Shown here piece by piece: positions 1 to 10,885 of a stretch of DNA of 36,018 nucleotides. The position numbers and the translations under genes are program-made. The notes beneath the pieces are model-generated. The model saw nothing but the letters and a program-made list of their open reading frames with translations. It was not told the DNA's origin and did no database searches. The number at the start of each line of letters is the position of its first letter. The stretch's first letter is position 1. Source of the DNA: Rhodospirillaceae bacterium (GTDB lineage: Bacteria > Pseudomonadota > Alphaproteobacteria > Rhodospirillales > Rhodospirillaceae); assembly GCA_016937315.1 (NCBI GenBank), contig JAFGWD010000033.1, positions 1 through 36,018 on the forward strand, written 5' to 3'.

Positions 1-9
1 GAAGGCGTT

Positions 10-66
10 GAAAAGCTTGCCCGTAGTCCCCGCTACGGTCTACGCTTTTCTCCTGTTCGGACGAAC
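10..66. repeat. Structured interspersed repeat, copy 1 (nested hairpin GAAAAGC..CGTAG-TCCCCG-CTACG..GCTTTTC, then GTTC/GAAC hairpin)
   Basis: CGTAG (22-26)/CTACG (33-37) inner stem; GAAAAGC (10-16)/GCTTTTC (44-50) outer stem; same architecture at about 26657-26742. Confidence 0.6.
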
Positions 67-109
67 GAAAGCGCTCCGGCGCAACCGACGGGATTTATGA
101 GTTTACGTC

Positions 110-1681
110 CTAGCCCTTTGTATTCGATCGCAAGGAACGACGACGAAAGGACAAAGCTTCGGCAATATGAGGACGAGCCACACGATCTGTCCCCTCCAGA
201 TCGGCGATAGTCCGTGCCACCTTGATAACCCGGTGGTATCCCCGCGCCGATAGTTTGAAGACAGAGGCCGCTTCTGCCAAGAACACACGATCCGTCGCCT
301 CCAAGGGAACCAAATCGTCTAAGGCTCGGCCTTCCAAATCCGCATTCCGGCACAAACCCTCACGCCCAGCAAACCGTGCCGCTTGCCGTGCCTGTGCGAC
401 GGCCACCCGCGCAGCAACAACCGCCGAGGATTCTCCTGGCTGCAAGCCATCCAAATCCCACGGATCAACACGAGCAACCTCCACATGCAAATCGATACGA
501 TCCAGAAAGGGTCCCGATAAGCTGTTTTGATAATCCTCAGCACAGTGTGGCGCACGTCGGCACGCCAATGCCGGATCATCCAAGTGACCGCAACGGCATG
601 GATTCATTGCCGCCACCAATTGCACTCGCGCCGGGTACGTGACGTGGCGGTTGGCACGAGCCACCGACACCGTGCCGCTTTCCAAGGGCTGGCGCAGACT
701 TTCCAGGACCGCGCGAGGAAATTCTGGAACCTCGTCCAGAAACAGCACCCCCAAGTGCGCCAAAGAAACCTCTCCTGGGCGTGCTCTTAGGCCTCCACCA
801 ACCATGGCAGCGGTGGAACACGAGTGATGTGGCGTACGAAAGGGACGATGACGTAACAAGCCTCCGTCCGGCAGATCTCCAGCAATCGAATGAACCATGC
901 TGACATCCAGAGCCTCTTGCGGCGACAATGGCGGCAACAATCCCGGCAGGCGCCGCGCCAACATTGACTTTCCGGCACCGGGCGGCCCCACCATCAACAG
1001 ATTATGACCTCCGGCGGCGGCAATCTCCAACGCACGCTTTGCGGTTTCTTGCCCTTTGACATCGGCAAGATCAGGACCGGGTGGCGTTTCCGGCAAGGCA
1101 CCAGGCTGAGTCGGCGAAACCAGAAGATCGCCCTTCAAAAACCCAATCGCCTGCATCAAATCACCAAAGGCAAAGGTGTCGCCACCGCCAGCCCAGGCCG
1201 CCTCCGGCCCTTGGGAAAGAGGACAAATCAAACCACGATCATGGGCGTGCGCGGAAATCGCTGCGGGCAAAACCCCGGAAACAGCACTGATCCGCCCATC
1301 CAGGGACAATTCGCCCATTACCGTGTAATTGAGGACCTCCTCTGCTGGGATCAAATCCATCGCCGATAAAATACCCAGCGCAATTGGCAAATCAAAGTGG
1401 CTGCCTTCTTTCAGCACGTCGGCCGGGGCCAAATTGACGGTAATCCGTTTGGGCGGCAGACCCAGCCCAATAGCAATCAAAGCCGCACGAACCCGTTCCC
1501 GGCTTTCCGCCACCGCCTTGTCGGGCAACCCAACCACGGAAAATGCCGGCAAGCCACTGGCAATTTGCACCTGCACCTCGACCGGGCAAACTTCAATCCC
1601 TGAAAACGCTACCGTATGCACCACCGCAACCACGTCCGCTGCCCCCAAAGCTTGCCGCGAGGGTTTCAACAGACCACTCAA
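110..1681 (-). CDS. comM: YifB/ComM family Mg-chelatase-like AAA+ ATPase
   Basis: ORF 523 aa; GLPDKAVAESRERVRAAL, Walker A GPPGAGKSMLARRLPGLLPP, HHSCSTAAMVGGG, MNPCRCGH. Confidence 0.93.
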   Translation of the reverse strand: MSGLLKPSRQALGAADVVAVVHTVAFSGIEVCPVEVQVQIASGLPAFSVVGLPDKAVAESRERVRAALIAIGLGLPPKRITVNLAPADVLKEGSHFDLPIALGILSAMDLIPAEEVLNYTVMGELSLDGRISAVSGVLPAAISAHAHDRGLICPLSQGPEAAWAGGGDTFAFGDLMQAIGFLKGDLLVSPTQPGALPETPPGPDLADVKGQETAKRALEIAAAGGHNLLMVGPPGAGKSMLARRLPGLLPPLSPQEALDVSMVHSIAGDLPDGGLLRHRPFRTPHHSCSTAAMVGGGLRARPGEVSLAHLGVLFLDEVPEFPRAVLESLRQPLESGTVSVARANRHVTYPARVQLVAAMNPCRCGHLDDPALACRRAPHCAEDYQNSLSGPFLDRIDLHVEVARVDPWDLDGLQPGESSAVVAARVAVAQARQAARFAGREGLCRNADLEGRALDDLVPLEATDRVFLAEAASVFKLSARGYHRVIKVARTIADLEGTDRVARPHIAEALSFRRRSLRSNTKG

Positions 1682-1725
1682 TGCCCGTGATGGTCAAGAG
1701 AGCAAAGCGAAAACTGTCGTTGCCT

Positions 1726-2679
1726 TTAAGTGCGCGTTGCCGTGTATTTCGCCTCGATCGCATCCCATATCCGGGCCGCCAGATTGGTTTTATCAAAACG
1801 ACCAATTTCCTGAATGCCCGTCGGGGATGTAACATTTATTTCGGTAACGTAATTACCGATCACGTCCAGACCCACAAACAATAAGCCCCGCGCCTTCAAA
1901 ACCGGGCCAATGCGGCGACAAATATCATGGTCACGCTTCGTCAGAACGGCTGGCTCGGCGCGGCCCCCAACGTGCATGTTGGATCGTGCGTCACCATCCT
2001 TTGGCACGCGATTGAGCGCACCCGCCGCTTCGCCATCAATCAGGATGATGCGTTTGTCGCCCTCACGGACGGCAGGCAAATACGTTTGGATCATCAAAGG
2101 CTCAAGCGTGTTCACGAAAAACATATCGAGCAAAGCGCCCAGGTTTTCATCATCGGGCCGCAAATGAAACACCCCAGCACCGCCATTACCAAACAGCGGC
2201 TTAAGAATAATGTCGCGGTGTCGCGCACGAAAATCGCGAATAGCCTCCGGATCGGCGGAAATCAAGGTTGGTGGCATCAAGTCCGGAAAATCTGTCACCA
2301 ATATTTTTTCCGGCGCATTACGGACCCCTGCCGGATCATTAACGACCAAGGTTTTGGGGTGGATATGGTCAAGAATATGAGTGGTGGTGATGTATGTCAG
2401 ATCGAACGGTGGGTCTTGGCGCAGCAGCACCACGTCCATTTGGGCAAGATCAATGGGCTCCCGCGCACCAAAGCAAACATGATCGCCCCGAACCCGCTGA
2501 ACGTTCATGGCATGGCCAACTGCGGAAACCCGCCCGTCTTCCAGCCGCAAGGTTCGGGGAAGATAATGGAACAAACTATGCCCCCGCCGCTGTGCCTCTT
2601 CGGCAAGAGCAAAGCTGGAATCCGCATCAATATTGATGCCTTCCATGGGGTCCATTTGCAGGGCGACCGTTAAGGCCAT
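1726..2679 (-). CDS. gshB: Glutathione synthetase
   Basis: [59 protein letters not shown]; start trimmed from ORF 1726-2820. Confidence 0.93.
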   Translation of the reverse strand: MALTVALQMDPMEGINIDADSSFALAEEAQRRGHSLFHYLPRTLRLEDGRVSAVGHAMNVQRVRGDHVCFGAREPIDLAQMDVVLLRQDPPFDLTYITTTHILDHIHPKTLVVNDPAGVRNAPEKILVTDFPDLMPPTLISADPEAIRDFRARHRDIILKPLFGNGGAGVFHLRPDDENLGALLDMFFVNTLEPLMIQTYLPAVREGDKRIILIDGEAAGALNRVPKDGDARSNMHVGGRAEPAVLTKRDHDICRRIGPVLKARGLLFVGLDVIGNYVTEINVTSPTGIQEIGRFDKTNLAARIWDAIEAKYTATRT

Positions 2680-2894
2680 AATCTCATTCTCCTTCTCGGG
2701 ACAACACACCAAGGACATAGGGCATCCTACCTCCGGCATCCAGACGGAAAGCCGTTCTTTGACTTTTTGCCGCCATTCGGGTTGGTCTTCCTTCAAAAGG
2801 AGGACATAGGGTGTCCCCATATATACAAATGATTATGAAATGTTTGTTGGTATTCATCCGTAAAATTTTTCGAAATTTCTGGATATGTAAAAGA

Positions 2895-2909
2895 TAAGAT
2901 CATATCTTA
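2895..2909. promoter_or_regulatory. Short inverted repeat TAAGAT-cat-ATCTTA upstream of the diguanylate cyclase gene
   Basis: Perfect 6-bp arms with 3-nt spacer, read directly. Confidence 0.3.
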
Positions 2910-2984
2910 ACCCATACTGACGGAGATCAATTTTCTAAAAGGCGCGGCCAACCCTCGCTAAAAAGGGCAGAGGACAAACAAACA

Positions 2985-4361
2985 GTGTTCACTGGTTTTA
3001 ATAACAATCGAAAAAACAAACTATTACTTCATAAATTAGATGAAAGAGGATACATTCTCGACGTCAATTCCAATTGGCGAATTGTACTTGGATATGCTCC
3101 AGAAGATTGTATTGGCCGTCATTTCTGTGAATTTACGGATCAATGCCATAAACCCACGGTTATGACCTTTCTTCAACGCTTACATGAAGATGGGTCTTCT
3201 CCCTTTCTACCCATCACCCTCCGCAGCAACTCTGGAGGGTCTATTGGTGGACTTTTAATTGCACAGCCGCACTCCCCCGAATCCAGGGACGGATATGCTT
3301 GCGAGCTTTGGACCATGGAAGGCTTTGCCCGTGCGGTGTTCTTGGCGCGGACCCATGCAAAAAGACAACGCGCCAACGACATCGTCGTCCGCACCCTTTC
3401 CGCCCTTACGGAACTCTTGGCAAGGTCCACGGGTCTGTCATCGTTTTGGCGCGATCTCGGTTCGCTAATGGAGGCGATTTCAGGGATCAAACAGGTCCTT
3501 ATTGAACACCCCATACCTGACCCTTCAAACGGCTGGCCTCCCGATTTAACACCGGAATTGCGCCGCGTTTTCCGCTCTTCTCATGAAACCGGGGCTGCGG
3601 TTTTTGACCCACGGGCTTGCACCGAAACGACCTCGCGTTTACGTACCGTTTCCGGGACCAATACCCTTTTGATTCTGTGGGTCCTCGACGAATCCATGCC
3701 AAGCCTGCGCCGTTATATCGTCGTCGTTCTGCCCCAGGATTTGGCTTTACGAGGTGCATGGGAGAAACAAGCGCCAAATTTTGCCCGCGCTATTGCCAAC
3801 GCTCTCTCTTGTTTGACAGCCTGGGAACATCAATCCGAAATGTTACACAAGGCACATACTTTATCCGTGACCGACCCTTTAACGCGGGTTTTCAATCGTT
3901 ATAAATTGGAAGAGGTTCTCTCTTCCGAAGAACACCGAGCTCGCCGGTATGGCACCTGCTTTTCTGTCATCATGGCCGACATTGACCTCTTTAAGACCAT
4001 TAACGACACCTACGGTCACCCATCCGGTGACCGTGTGTTGGAGAAAATTGCCGCTGAAATGCGCCTATCGACCCGTAGCACCGACGTGGTTGGTCGTTGG
4101 GGCGGAGAAGAGTTTCTGATCGTCTGCATTCATACCCGCTTGCACGAAGCCTTCAATATGGCAGAGATTTTACGGCAACGAATTGCTAAGTGCGTCTTTG
4201 CCGGGATCGGGTCTGTCACCGTCAGCTTCGGGATCTCCGCTTTTGAAGACGGAGACACCGCAAGCCACGTCATCGCCCGTGCCGATGCCGCCCTTTATGC
4301 CGCCAAACGTCAAGGCCGCAATCGCGTTTGCCAAAAAGAGCGGGGATCTTCCCTGCAATAA
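2985..4361 (+). CDS. PAS domain-containing diguanylate cyclase (GGDEF family, GGEEF active site)
   Basis: N-terminal PAS-like LDERGYILDVNSNWRIVLGYAPEDCIGR; SVTDPLTRVFNRYKLEEVL, RWGGEEFLIV; GTG start. Confidence 0.9.
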   Translation: MFTGFNNNRKNKLLLHKLDERGYILDVNSNWRIVLGYAPEDCIGRHFCEFTDQCHKPTVMTFLQRLHEDGSSPFLPITLRSNSGGSIGGLLIAQPHSPESRDGYACELWTMEGFARAVFLARTHAKRQRANDIVVRTLSALTELLARSTGLSSFWRDLGSLMEAISGIKQVLIEHPIPDPSNGWPPDLTPELRRVFRSSHETGAAVFDPRACTETTSRLRTVSGTNTLLILWVLDESMPSLRRYIVVVLPQDLALRGAWEKQAPNFARAIANALSCLTAWEHQSEMLHKAHTLSVTDPLTRVFNRYKLEEVLSSEEHRARRYGTCFSVIMADIDLFKTINDTYGHPSGDRVLEKIAAEMRLSTRSTDVVGRWGGEEFLIVCIHTRLHEAFNMAEILRQRIAKCVFAGIGSVTVSFGISAFEDGDTASHVIARADAALYAAKRQGRNRVCQKERGSSLQ

Positions 4362-4371
4362 GCCGTGCCTT

Positions 4372-4977
4372 TTATGGCCGTGTTTGCACGCGAATATAGT
4401 CTGTAATCTTCCGCACCCCGGAAATGGTCCGAGCATGAGCCAAAACCCGCTGCTTCTCACCCTCATCCTGGGCAATTCCCAAAAGATAAAGCGTGTGTGC
4501 GGAAGCATCGATGTCGTAGTTCAGCGACAAAATACTTTTATCCATGAAAATGGACTTACGCATTGCAGAAATGATTCCGGCGTCATCGGCATAGTCCGCC
4601 AATCCGGCTTCCGGATCAACGCGAATGTGGTCATAAACATCCCCGACACCATCCACACCGCGCACCATGGCAACGCCATCGCGATGCATGGTTTCATCAG
4701 AAACAGTGCCGGTCAGAACCACCCGACCTTCATGAATCAAAAGCCCCACACCACTATAAGCAAAGGCATCACGCTTAACCCACGCCGCATTGATCTCGGC
4801 ACGGATACGCACATCGGAAGCCGTGCCGCCAACGCCGCGTTCATCCACCGCTGCCGTTCCCATAGTCGCCCCAACCCCAGCCAGAACGCCAATCGGAGAA
4901 CACGCGGACAGGCCCAAAACAACCGCTATACCGACAACAACAGAATGCAACGCGGAAAATCGGAAAGGCATCTTCAT
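4372..4977 (-). CDS. BON domain-containing lipoprotein (OsmY/DolP-like)
   Basis: Lipobox-like VLGLSACSP; two BON-like repeats (VRIRAEINAAW..GRVVLTGTVSDE; MRKSIFMDKSI..NYDIDA..LYLLGIAQDEGE). Confidence 0.85.
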   Translation of the reverse strand: MKMPFRFSALHSVVVGIAVVLGLSACSPIGVLAGVGATMGTAAVDERGVGGTASDVRIRAEINAAWVKRDAFAYSGVGLLIHEGRVVLTGTVSDETMHRDGVAMVRGVDGVGDVYDHIRVDPEAGLADYADDAGIISAMRKSIFMDKSILSLNYDIDASAHTLYLLGIAQDEGEKQRVLAHARTISGVRKITDYIRVQTRP

Positions 4978-4989
4978 TTTTGGACTCCG

Positions 4990-5379
4990 TCATGATGGAT
5001 TCGTACGCCAAGCATCAACCAAATGCAGAGGCCAGCGCCCAGGCACAATGATGATGACGTCGAACCGGAGATCACAAGTGGCATACTTCGGTTGATTTTT
5101 TATAAATCTTTCAGCCGCACGCGCCAGCCGTTCCTGTTGCCTCTCTGAAACCGCGTACAAACCCGCTTCCACACTGGGGCGGGCCTTGATTTCGACAAAG
5201 GCAAGGAGACAGCCGCGCCGTGCCACCACATCTATTTCCCCGGCTTTACTTCCACGAGGCGACGGGACTCGACGGCCGATGATCTGGTAACCCTTTGCCC
5301 GCAACAGCCAAACAGCCACGGTTTCCGCCCAAAGCCCGCGTTTATGACTGGCCCGGCCGGACTCTGCACGGATCATCAA
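4990..5379 (-). CDS. YraN family (UPF0102) nuclease-like protein
   Basis: AETVAVWLLRAKGYQIIGRRVPSPRGSKAGEIDVVARRGCLLAFVEIKAR; 4-nt overlap with rsmI. Confidence 0.9.
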   Translation of the reverse strand: MMIRAESGRASHKRGLWAETVAVWLLRAKGYQIIGRRVPSPRGSKAGEIDVVARRGCLLAFVEIKARPSVEAGLYAVSERQQERLARAAERFIKNQPKYATCDLRFDVIIIVPGRWPLHLVDAWRTNPS

Positions 5380-6269
5380 TCCTCCGCCTCCCGCAGAGCA
5401 AGGCCTCGGGCATAAAGCCCCTTTCTCGACGCACCGGAAGCCGCAGCTACAGTGGCAGCGGCATCCTTGATCGACAGGGTTTTCAGCGCCTCAATCAGGG
5501 CCGCATCCAGAGCCGTATCGCTCCATGCCATATCCTCGGCAGATGGGGGCGCAATCACCAAAACAACTTCCCCTTTTGGAGTCTCCGCTTCGGCATAGCG
5601 GCGGACAAGATCTTCCACCTTGCCGGTTACGGCTTCCTCAAACAATTTGGTCAATTCACGGCAAACCGCAGCCTCGCGCCCAGGCAAAATATCTGCGACA
5701 TCGGCCAATAATCCAGCCAACCGCCGGGGGGATTCGTAAATCACCACCGTTGCACGTACGCCTGCAATTTCCGCCAGTTGCGTGCGTCGCGCATGACTTT
5801 TCGGCGGCAAAAACCCCAAAAACAAAAACCGATCTGTTGGTAACCCTGCGACCACCAAGGCCGACAACAGCGCCGAAGCACCAGGCAGTGCGGTAACCGC
5901 CAGGCCAGCAGCACGACAAGCCCGCACCAACTTAAATCCAGGATCAGAAATCAACGGTGTCCCTGCATCGGAAACCAAGGCCACAGATTGTCCGGCGGCA
6001 ATCCAGTCCATAATTCTTGGGCGCATAGACTCTGCGTTATGATCGTGATAGGCGGTAAGGGACCGTGACAAGCCGTACAAGCCCAACAGCTTGCGGGTCA
6101 CGCGTGTATCCTCACACAACAGCCGGTCAGCATGGGCCAAAACCTCCAACGCACGCAAAGTCATATCGCCACGGTTTCCGATCGGGGTCGCAGTGATGTA
6201 GAGTGCAGGAGCAAGCGCGTTTTCCTCGGGCACGGATTCAATCGGATCTGGAGAAGACGCACGGACCAT
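5376..6269 (-). CDS. rsmI: 16S rRNA (cytidine1402-2'-O)-methyltransferase
   Basis: LYITATPIGNRGDMTLRALEVL..DTRVTRKLL, VSDAGTPLISDPGFKLV, LPTDRFLFLGFLPPK; start inferred inside ORF 5376-6344. Confidence 0.94.
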   Translation of the reverse strand: MVRASSPDPIESVPEENALAPALYITATPIGNRGDMTLRALEVLAHADRLLCEDTRVTRKLLGLYGLSRSLTAYHDHNAESMRPRIMDWIAAGQSVALVSDAGTPLISDPGFKLVRACRAAGLAVTALPGASALLSALVVAGLPTDRFLFLGFLPPKSHARRTQLAEIAGVRATVVIYESPRRLAGLLADVADILPGREAAVCRELTKLFEEAVTGKVEDLVRRYAEAETPKGEVVLVIAPPSAEDMAWSDTALDAALIEALKTLSIKDAAATVAAASGASRKGLYARGLALREAED

Positions 6270-6307
6270 GACAATAGCTTTCGATTTCAGACGGGACGGA
6301 ACGGGAC

Positions 6308-7720
6308 ATGAACGGCATAAACAATAAAGCAGAGACTCTACCACCCGTTTTTCTTGGTTATAGCACGTCCGCGAACCCTTCTGTCCTCAGGAAACCGCGT
6401 CGGCGCTGGGGTGTCTTGCTCCTTGCTTCCATGGTTCTGACACTAACGGCCTGCGACAAAGGCCACGCCCCGGTTTTTGTCGGCTCACAATCAGCCCCGA
6501 TGAAAACCGAAACACAAACGCCGCCATCGCAATATCCCTTGCAGCAAGCCGCATTGCCGCCTCAAGACACCTTACACGCAACACAGCCGATCTCGCGGGA
6601 GGCTCGTGTTGGTGTCCTGTTGCCTCTATCCGGAGACGCCGCTGCGGCGGGTCAAGCCTTACGTAATGCCGCCCTGTTGGCACAGTTCGAAGTCGCTAAC
6701 CCCAACTTGATCCTGCAATTTTATGATACGCACGGAACCCCAGAAGGGGCACACGACGCCGCTCTTCAGGCCAAGGATCAAGGCGCGGAATTGTTTATTG
6801 GTCCGCTGTTTTCTCAATCGGTCATTGCGGTTACATCCGTGGCACAGTCCGCCGGAATTCCTGTGCTGTCTTTTTCCTCGGATTCCATGGCGATTTCCAA
6901 CAATGTCTTTGTCACGGGATTTTTAATCCAGCCACAAGTTGAGCGTGTGGTTGCCTTTGCCGCAGAACAGGGATTGCGCCGCTTTGCCATTCTGGCACCG
7001 TCCACACCCTATGGCCAAGCCGCTGTCGATGCGGCCCAAGGGGCGGTGGATCGCGTCGGGGGCGTGATGGTTCGCCGTGCCTTTTTTGATCCCGCAAAGG
7101 CAAACTTCTCTCCCGTTATCAAAGATCTAACGGTTTACACACGGCGCAAGGCGGCGTTGGTGGCAGAAAAGGCAAAACTGGCCCACGCCACGGATCCAGC
7201 CTCCATTGAGGCCCTGAAGCGGTTGGAAAAACAAGATACTCTCGGCGATGTGGACTTCGATGCTTTGCTCTTGCCAATGGCCGGAACCTCTCTCCGGCAA
7301 GTGGTTTCCTTGCTGAAGTTTTATGATGTCGACCCCAAGCAAGTGAAGTTCCTGGGCCCCCTGCTGTGGCAAGACGAAGCCCTGAGCTCTGAGCCTGCGC
7401 TTGTTGGGGCATGGTTCCCTGCCGCCTCGCGGGTTGGATACGAACACTTCGTCGCCCGTCACACCGAAATCTATGGTCACCCTCCAACACAAATCGGCTC
7501 TTTAGCCTATGACATGGTGGCTTTGGCCGCCGCGCTATCGCGGCAATCCGCCACGCCCTGGCGCTACCTGACCGCAAACGGAGGGTTTATCGGAGTCAAC
7601 GGCGCGTTCCGTCTTAACCCTGACGGGCGCGTTGAACGCATGTTGGCGATTGATGAAGTCACCCGCAGCGGCAACCGTGTAGTTTCTCCTGCACCCACCC
7701 GTTTCGCTCAAGACAATTAA
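6308..7720 (+). CDS. Penicillin-binding protein activator / LpoA-like periplasmic-binding-fold lipoprotein
   Basis: Lipobox LTLTAC; RVGVLLPLSGDAAAAGQALRNAALLA, FIGPLFSQSV; divergent from rsmI. Confidence 0.85.
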   Translation: MNGINNKAETLPPVFLGYSTSANPSVLRKPRRRWGVLLLASMVLTLTACDKGHAPVFVGSQSAPMKTETQTPPSQYPLQQAALPPQDTLHATQPISREARVGVLLPLSGDAAAAGQALRNAALLAQFEVANPNLILQFYDTHGTPEGAHDAALQAKDQGAELFIGPLFSQSVIAVTSVAQSAGIPVLSFSSDSMAISNNVFVTGFLIQPQVERVVAFAAEQGLRRFAILAPSTPYGQAAVDAAQGAVDRVGGVMVRRAFFDPAKANFSPVIKDLTVYTRRKAALVAEKAKLAHATDPASIEALKRLEKQDTLGDVDFDALLLPMAGTSLRQVVSLLKFYDVDPKQVKFLGPLLWQDEALSSEPALVGAWFPAASRVGYEHFVARHTEIYGHPPTQIGSLAYDMVALAAALSRQSATPWRYLTANGGFIGVNGAFRLNPDGRVERMLAIDEVTRSGNRVVSPAPTRFAQDN

Positions 7721-8250
7721 CTGCGGTGCACAAACGCATCCACCACATCCTTCGGAAGAGGATGATACCCATTGACCGGACGTGGCGCAGCGTGGTGTCC
7801 GGTTTCTGGGGTTAAAACAATATGCACATCTGGCAGAGCAAGACAGGTCTTCACATCAAGAACATCGTCCGTATGCACATCACTTGGCCAATTTTGGAAT
7901 AACTGTTCCTTTGCCCGCGCCTTGGCCGCATCTGCCGAAGCCGCAACAAAAAATCCAGAAGCATGGATCTCTGCAAAGCAGCCATCTGCATACGCCCCAA
8001 GATTTACAAAAAACAATTTCTGGTCCTCTGTTGGCACGGCCTCAGACAAGGAGACCCTGTATCCATCGGCATGAGTCACGGCGATCCAAGAATCGATATG
8101 CAGGCGCTGCGGCTGCCCAAACCACTGGCTTAACAGCTGGTCATAGGTTGCCGTAATGTCTTCCCCAACGACAAAAACCGTATCATGTAGTTCCGTATGG
8201 CCTTTCGGCGCACGGCCACCTAAACAAACCGCAAAAAGCGTCATAGTCAT
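7717..8250 (-). CDS. DUF1543 domain-containing protein
   Basis: MTLFAVCLGGRAPKGHTELHDTVFVVG; LFFVNLGAY; start inferred. Confidence 0.75.
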   Translation of the reverse strand: MTMTLFAVCLGGRAPKGHTELHDTVFVVGEDITATYDQLLSQWFGQPQRLHIDSWIAVTHADGYRVSLSEAVPTEDQKLFFVNLGAYADGCFAEIHASGFFVAASADAAKARAKEQLFQNWPSDVHTDDVLDVKTCLALPDVHIVLTPETGHHAAPRPVNGYHPLPKDVVDAFVHRS

Positions 8251-8265
8251 TGAACCACGCTCCAA

Positions 8266-9441
8266 TCAATCCATCACAAGACGAGAAATCAAGGTATTCA
8301 GCACCATCATGCCGGATTCGGTGGCACGAAGGGCGGTCTCGTCCCCTTCCAACAGACCAAGATCAACCCATTCCTCCGCAACCTCAGCATTCAAGATCTC
8401 CCATGGATCAGAAAGGCCCCACGGCGCGAACAGTGTCGTAAAGCGGCCAAAACTCAGCCCTTCGGTGAGGCGCAACACCATCAAGACATGCTCCCGCGCA
8501 CGATCTTGAACGGTTAAGACATCGCTTTGGGGTTCGGGTGGGCCCGCCAGCCACGCGGAGGGATCCGGCGCATGGTGTGTTGCAGCAAAGCCCGCCTCCG
8601 TAGTCAGACGTCCGTGAGCTGCGGGACCAATTCCACCATAGTCGGCACCCCGCCAAATCGCCATGTTGTGGCGACATTCCGCGCCTGGTCGCGCGAAATT
8701 TGAAACCTCATAAGCTGGGCGTCCTGCGGCCGTCAGAATGTGGCGGGTTTCTTCAAAAATTGCCGCAGCGGTATCTTCATCCAGCATGGTAACACGTCCT
8801 GCTGCAACCTCGCGAGACAGCGGCGTTCCCTCTTCCACCGTCAACTGATAAACCGAAAGATGTTCCCCGGCAAAATCCAAGGCCTCGGCCAGTTCCGCCC
8901 GCCAAGACGGCAGCGTTTGCGCGGGCCGAGCGGTGATCAGATCCAGGGAAAGACGCTCAAAAATATCATGCGCCCAGGTTAGGACATGTTTCGTTTCGTC
9001 AACTGAATGCGTCCGCCCAAGACGGACCAAATCCTTTGGAAGAAAGCTTTGCGCCCCAACCGACAAACGATTGATGCCTACATCACGTAAGGCTCTCAGT
9101 CCTTTTTTGTTCACGGTTCCGGGATTGGCTTCCAGCGTAACTTCCAAACCGGCACGGGGTTCCCAGGCTTGTATTGCCGCATCAATGATCCGGCCAATTA
9201 TCATCGGCTCCGCCAGAGACGGCGTCCCACCACCGAAAAAAATCGACCCCAACTGCCGTGTGCCGGTTTTTTCCCGTAGCGCCCGAATGTCCGCCAAATA
9301 CGCCGATGCCCAAGATTCAGGATTCCAAGCCCGCGTCGGAACAAAACTGGCAAAGTCGCAGTATCCGCACTTTGACCGGCAATAGGGCCAATGCACATAA
9401 AGATGAAAGGCGGTTTCCGGCGATTCTGTCATCGACAGCAT
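8266..9441 (-). CDS. hemW: Radical SAM family heme chaperone HemW
   Basis: HLYVHWPYCRSKCGYCDF (CxxxCxxC), FFGGGTPSL, GINRLSVGAQSF; start trimmed from ORF 8266-9501. Confidence 0.92.
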   Translation of the reverse strand: MLSMTESPETAFHLYVHWPYCRSKCGYCDFASFVPTRAWNPESWASAYLADIRALREKTGTRQLGSIFFGGGTPSLAEPMIIGRIIDAAIQAWEPRAGLEVTLEANPGTVNKKGLRALRDVGINRLSVGAQSFLPKDLVRLGRTHSVDETKHVLTWAHDIFERLSLDLITARPAQTLPSWRAELAEALDFAGEHLSVYQLTVEEGTPLSREVAAGRVTMLDEDTAAAIFEETRHILTAAGRPAYEVSNFARPGAECRHNMAIWRGADYGGIGPAAHGRLTTEAGFAATHHAPDPSAWLAGPPEPQSDVLTVQDRAREHVLMVLRLTEGLSFGRFTTLFAPWGLSDPWEILNAEVAEEWVDLGLLEGDETALRATESGMMVLNTLISRLVMD

Positions 9442-9504
9442 CCATTCAAGATCATCGTCTTTATGTCCGACCAGGGAGATGAAAACGGTGTCGCATTTCA
9501 AAGT

Positions 9505-10098
9505 TTAGAAACACGCATCCAGCAACAAGCGAAAGGCTCGAGCCCGATGAGACATCGCGTGTTTTTCTGCCGGATCCATTTCTGCAAAAGTCCGCGCATC
9601 CCCAACCGGAACAAAGATTGGATCATAGCCAAAGCCCTTATCCCCACGCGGCGGAAAGGTCAGAAAACCATCAACGCGGCCTTCTAAAATCTCGCAATGC
9701 CCATCGGGCCAAGCCAAAGCCAGCGCACAAACAAAAAACGCTTCCCGATCCACAGAGTCACCCAAGGCAACGCGAATACGCTCCATGGCATGCCTAAAAT
9801 CTTTGTTCGGTCCCGCCCAACGTGCGGAGTAAATCCCTGGAGCATTCTCCAGACCGACCACACACAAGCCAGAATCATCAGCCAGTGACGGCAACCCAGA
9901 AACCTGGGCCGCCGCCACCGCTTTCAGCTTAGCGTTTTCAGCAAAGGTTTCTCCGGTTTCTTCTGGCTCCGGTAGGTTCAAAGCCCCTGCCGAGATCACC
10001 TCAACCCCACGTCCGAGCAACAAATCGCCGATTTCCGCAACTTTGCCCGTGTTATGGCTGGCAATAACCAGTTTTTCGCCAGAGAAATGCCGCACCAT
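9505..10098 (-). CDS. rdgB: XTP/dITP diphosphatase (RdgB/HAM1 family)
   Basis: [48 protein letters not shown]. Confidence 0.95.
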   Translation of the reverse strand: MVRHFSGEKLVIASHNTGKVAEIGDLLLGRGVEVISAGALNLPEPEETGETFAENAKLKAVAAAQVSGLPSLADDSGLCVVGLENAPGIYSARWAGPNKDFRHAMERIRVALGDSVDREAFFVCALALAWPDGHCEILEGRVDGFLTFPPRGDKGFGYDPIFVPVGDARTFAEMDPAEKHAMSHRARAFRLLLDACF

Positions 10099-10103
10099 AG
10101 AAA

Positions 10104-10826
10104 TCAGCCTCCAAGCCCGAGAACCTGCTTTTGCTTTTGCACCAACTCCGTCACGCCTTTGCGTGCAAGGTCCAGCATCTGCATAAACTGGTCCTGGCTA
10201 AAGGGGTCCGCCTCTGCTGTGCCCTGAATCTCAACAATGCCGCCACTTCCGGTCAGAACGAAGTTGGAATCAACATCGGCATTGGAATCCTCGGCATAAT
10301 CGAGATCTAGAACCGCCGCACCCTTATAAATGCCGCAAGACACCGCCGCGACGTAATCCTTTAACGGAATCGTCGGCAGCATGCCCATGCCGCGCAATTT
10401 CTGAAACGCCAAGAACAAGGCCACATAGCCACCGGTAATCGAAGCGGTACGGGTGCCACCATCGGCCTGGATAACATCGCAATCAACCTTGATCGACAAT
10501 TCGCCCATGGCCTTCAAGTCTGCCACCGCTCGCAAGGATCGTCCGATCAAACGCTGAATTTCATGCGTGCGCCCACTTTGCCCGCCTCGTGCTGCTTCAC
10601 GGTTCATACGGTCATGAGTGGCGCGTGGCAGCATACCATATTCCGCCGTAATCCAACCACGGCCACTGTTCCGCATCCAAGACGGCACTCGATCTTCGAC
10701 GGTGGCTGTGCACAACACATGGGTATCGCCAAACTTGACGAGGCAAGACCCTTCGGCATGCTTGTTAACGTTGGTTTCAAGAACGATGGTACGCAGGGCG
10801 TCGAAGGCCCGACCAGAGGGGCGCAT
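10104..10826 (-). CDS. rph: Ribonuclease PH
   Basis: [44 protein letters not shown]; start trimmed from ORF 10104-10895. Confidence 0.95.
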   Translation of the reverse strand: MRPSGRAFDALRTIVLETNVNKHAEGSCLVKFGDTHVLCTATVEDRVPSWMRNSGRGWITAEYGMLPRATHDRMNREAARGGQSGRTHEIQRLIGRSLRAVADLKAMGELSIKVDCDVIQADGGTRTASITGGYVALFLAFQKLRGMGMLPTIPLKDYVAAVSCGIYKGAAVLDLDYAEDSNADVDSNFVLTGSGGIVEIQGTAEADPFSQDQFMQMLDLARKGVTELVQKQKQVLGLGG

Positions 10827-10863
10827 GAACAGCTTCCTTTTTCTAAATGAAATTTTATTGTCC

Positions 10864-10885
10864 CTTGGGATGTACCTATCCCAAG
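10864..10885. promoter_or_regulatory. Perfect inverted repeat CTTGGGAT-gtacct-ATCCCAAG in the rph/hrcA divergent intergenic region
   Basis: 8-bp perfect arms, 6-nt spacer; between rph start (10826) and hrcA start (10995). Confidence 0.45.

Noticed and set aside
1927-2673. 248-aa plus-strand ORF
   Set aside because: Antisense to gshB with no recognisable domain; gshB itself is clear.
4183-4995. 270-aa plus-strand ORF
   Set aside because: Antisense to the BON lipoprotein and overlaps the 3' end of the cyclase; no recognisable family.
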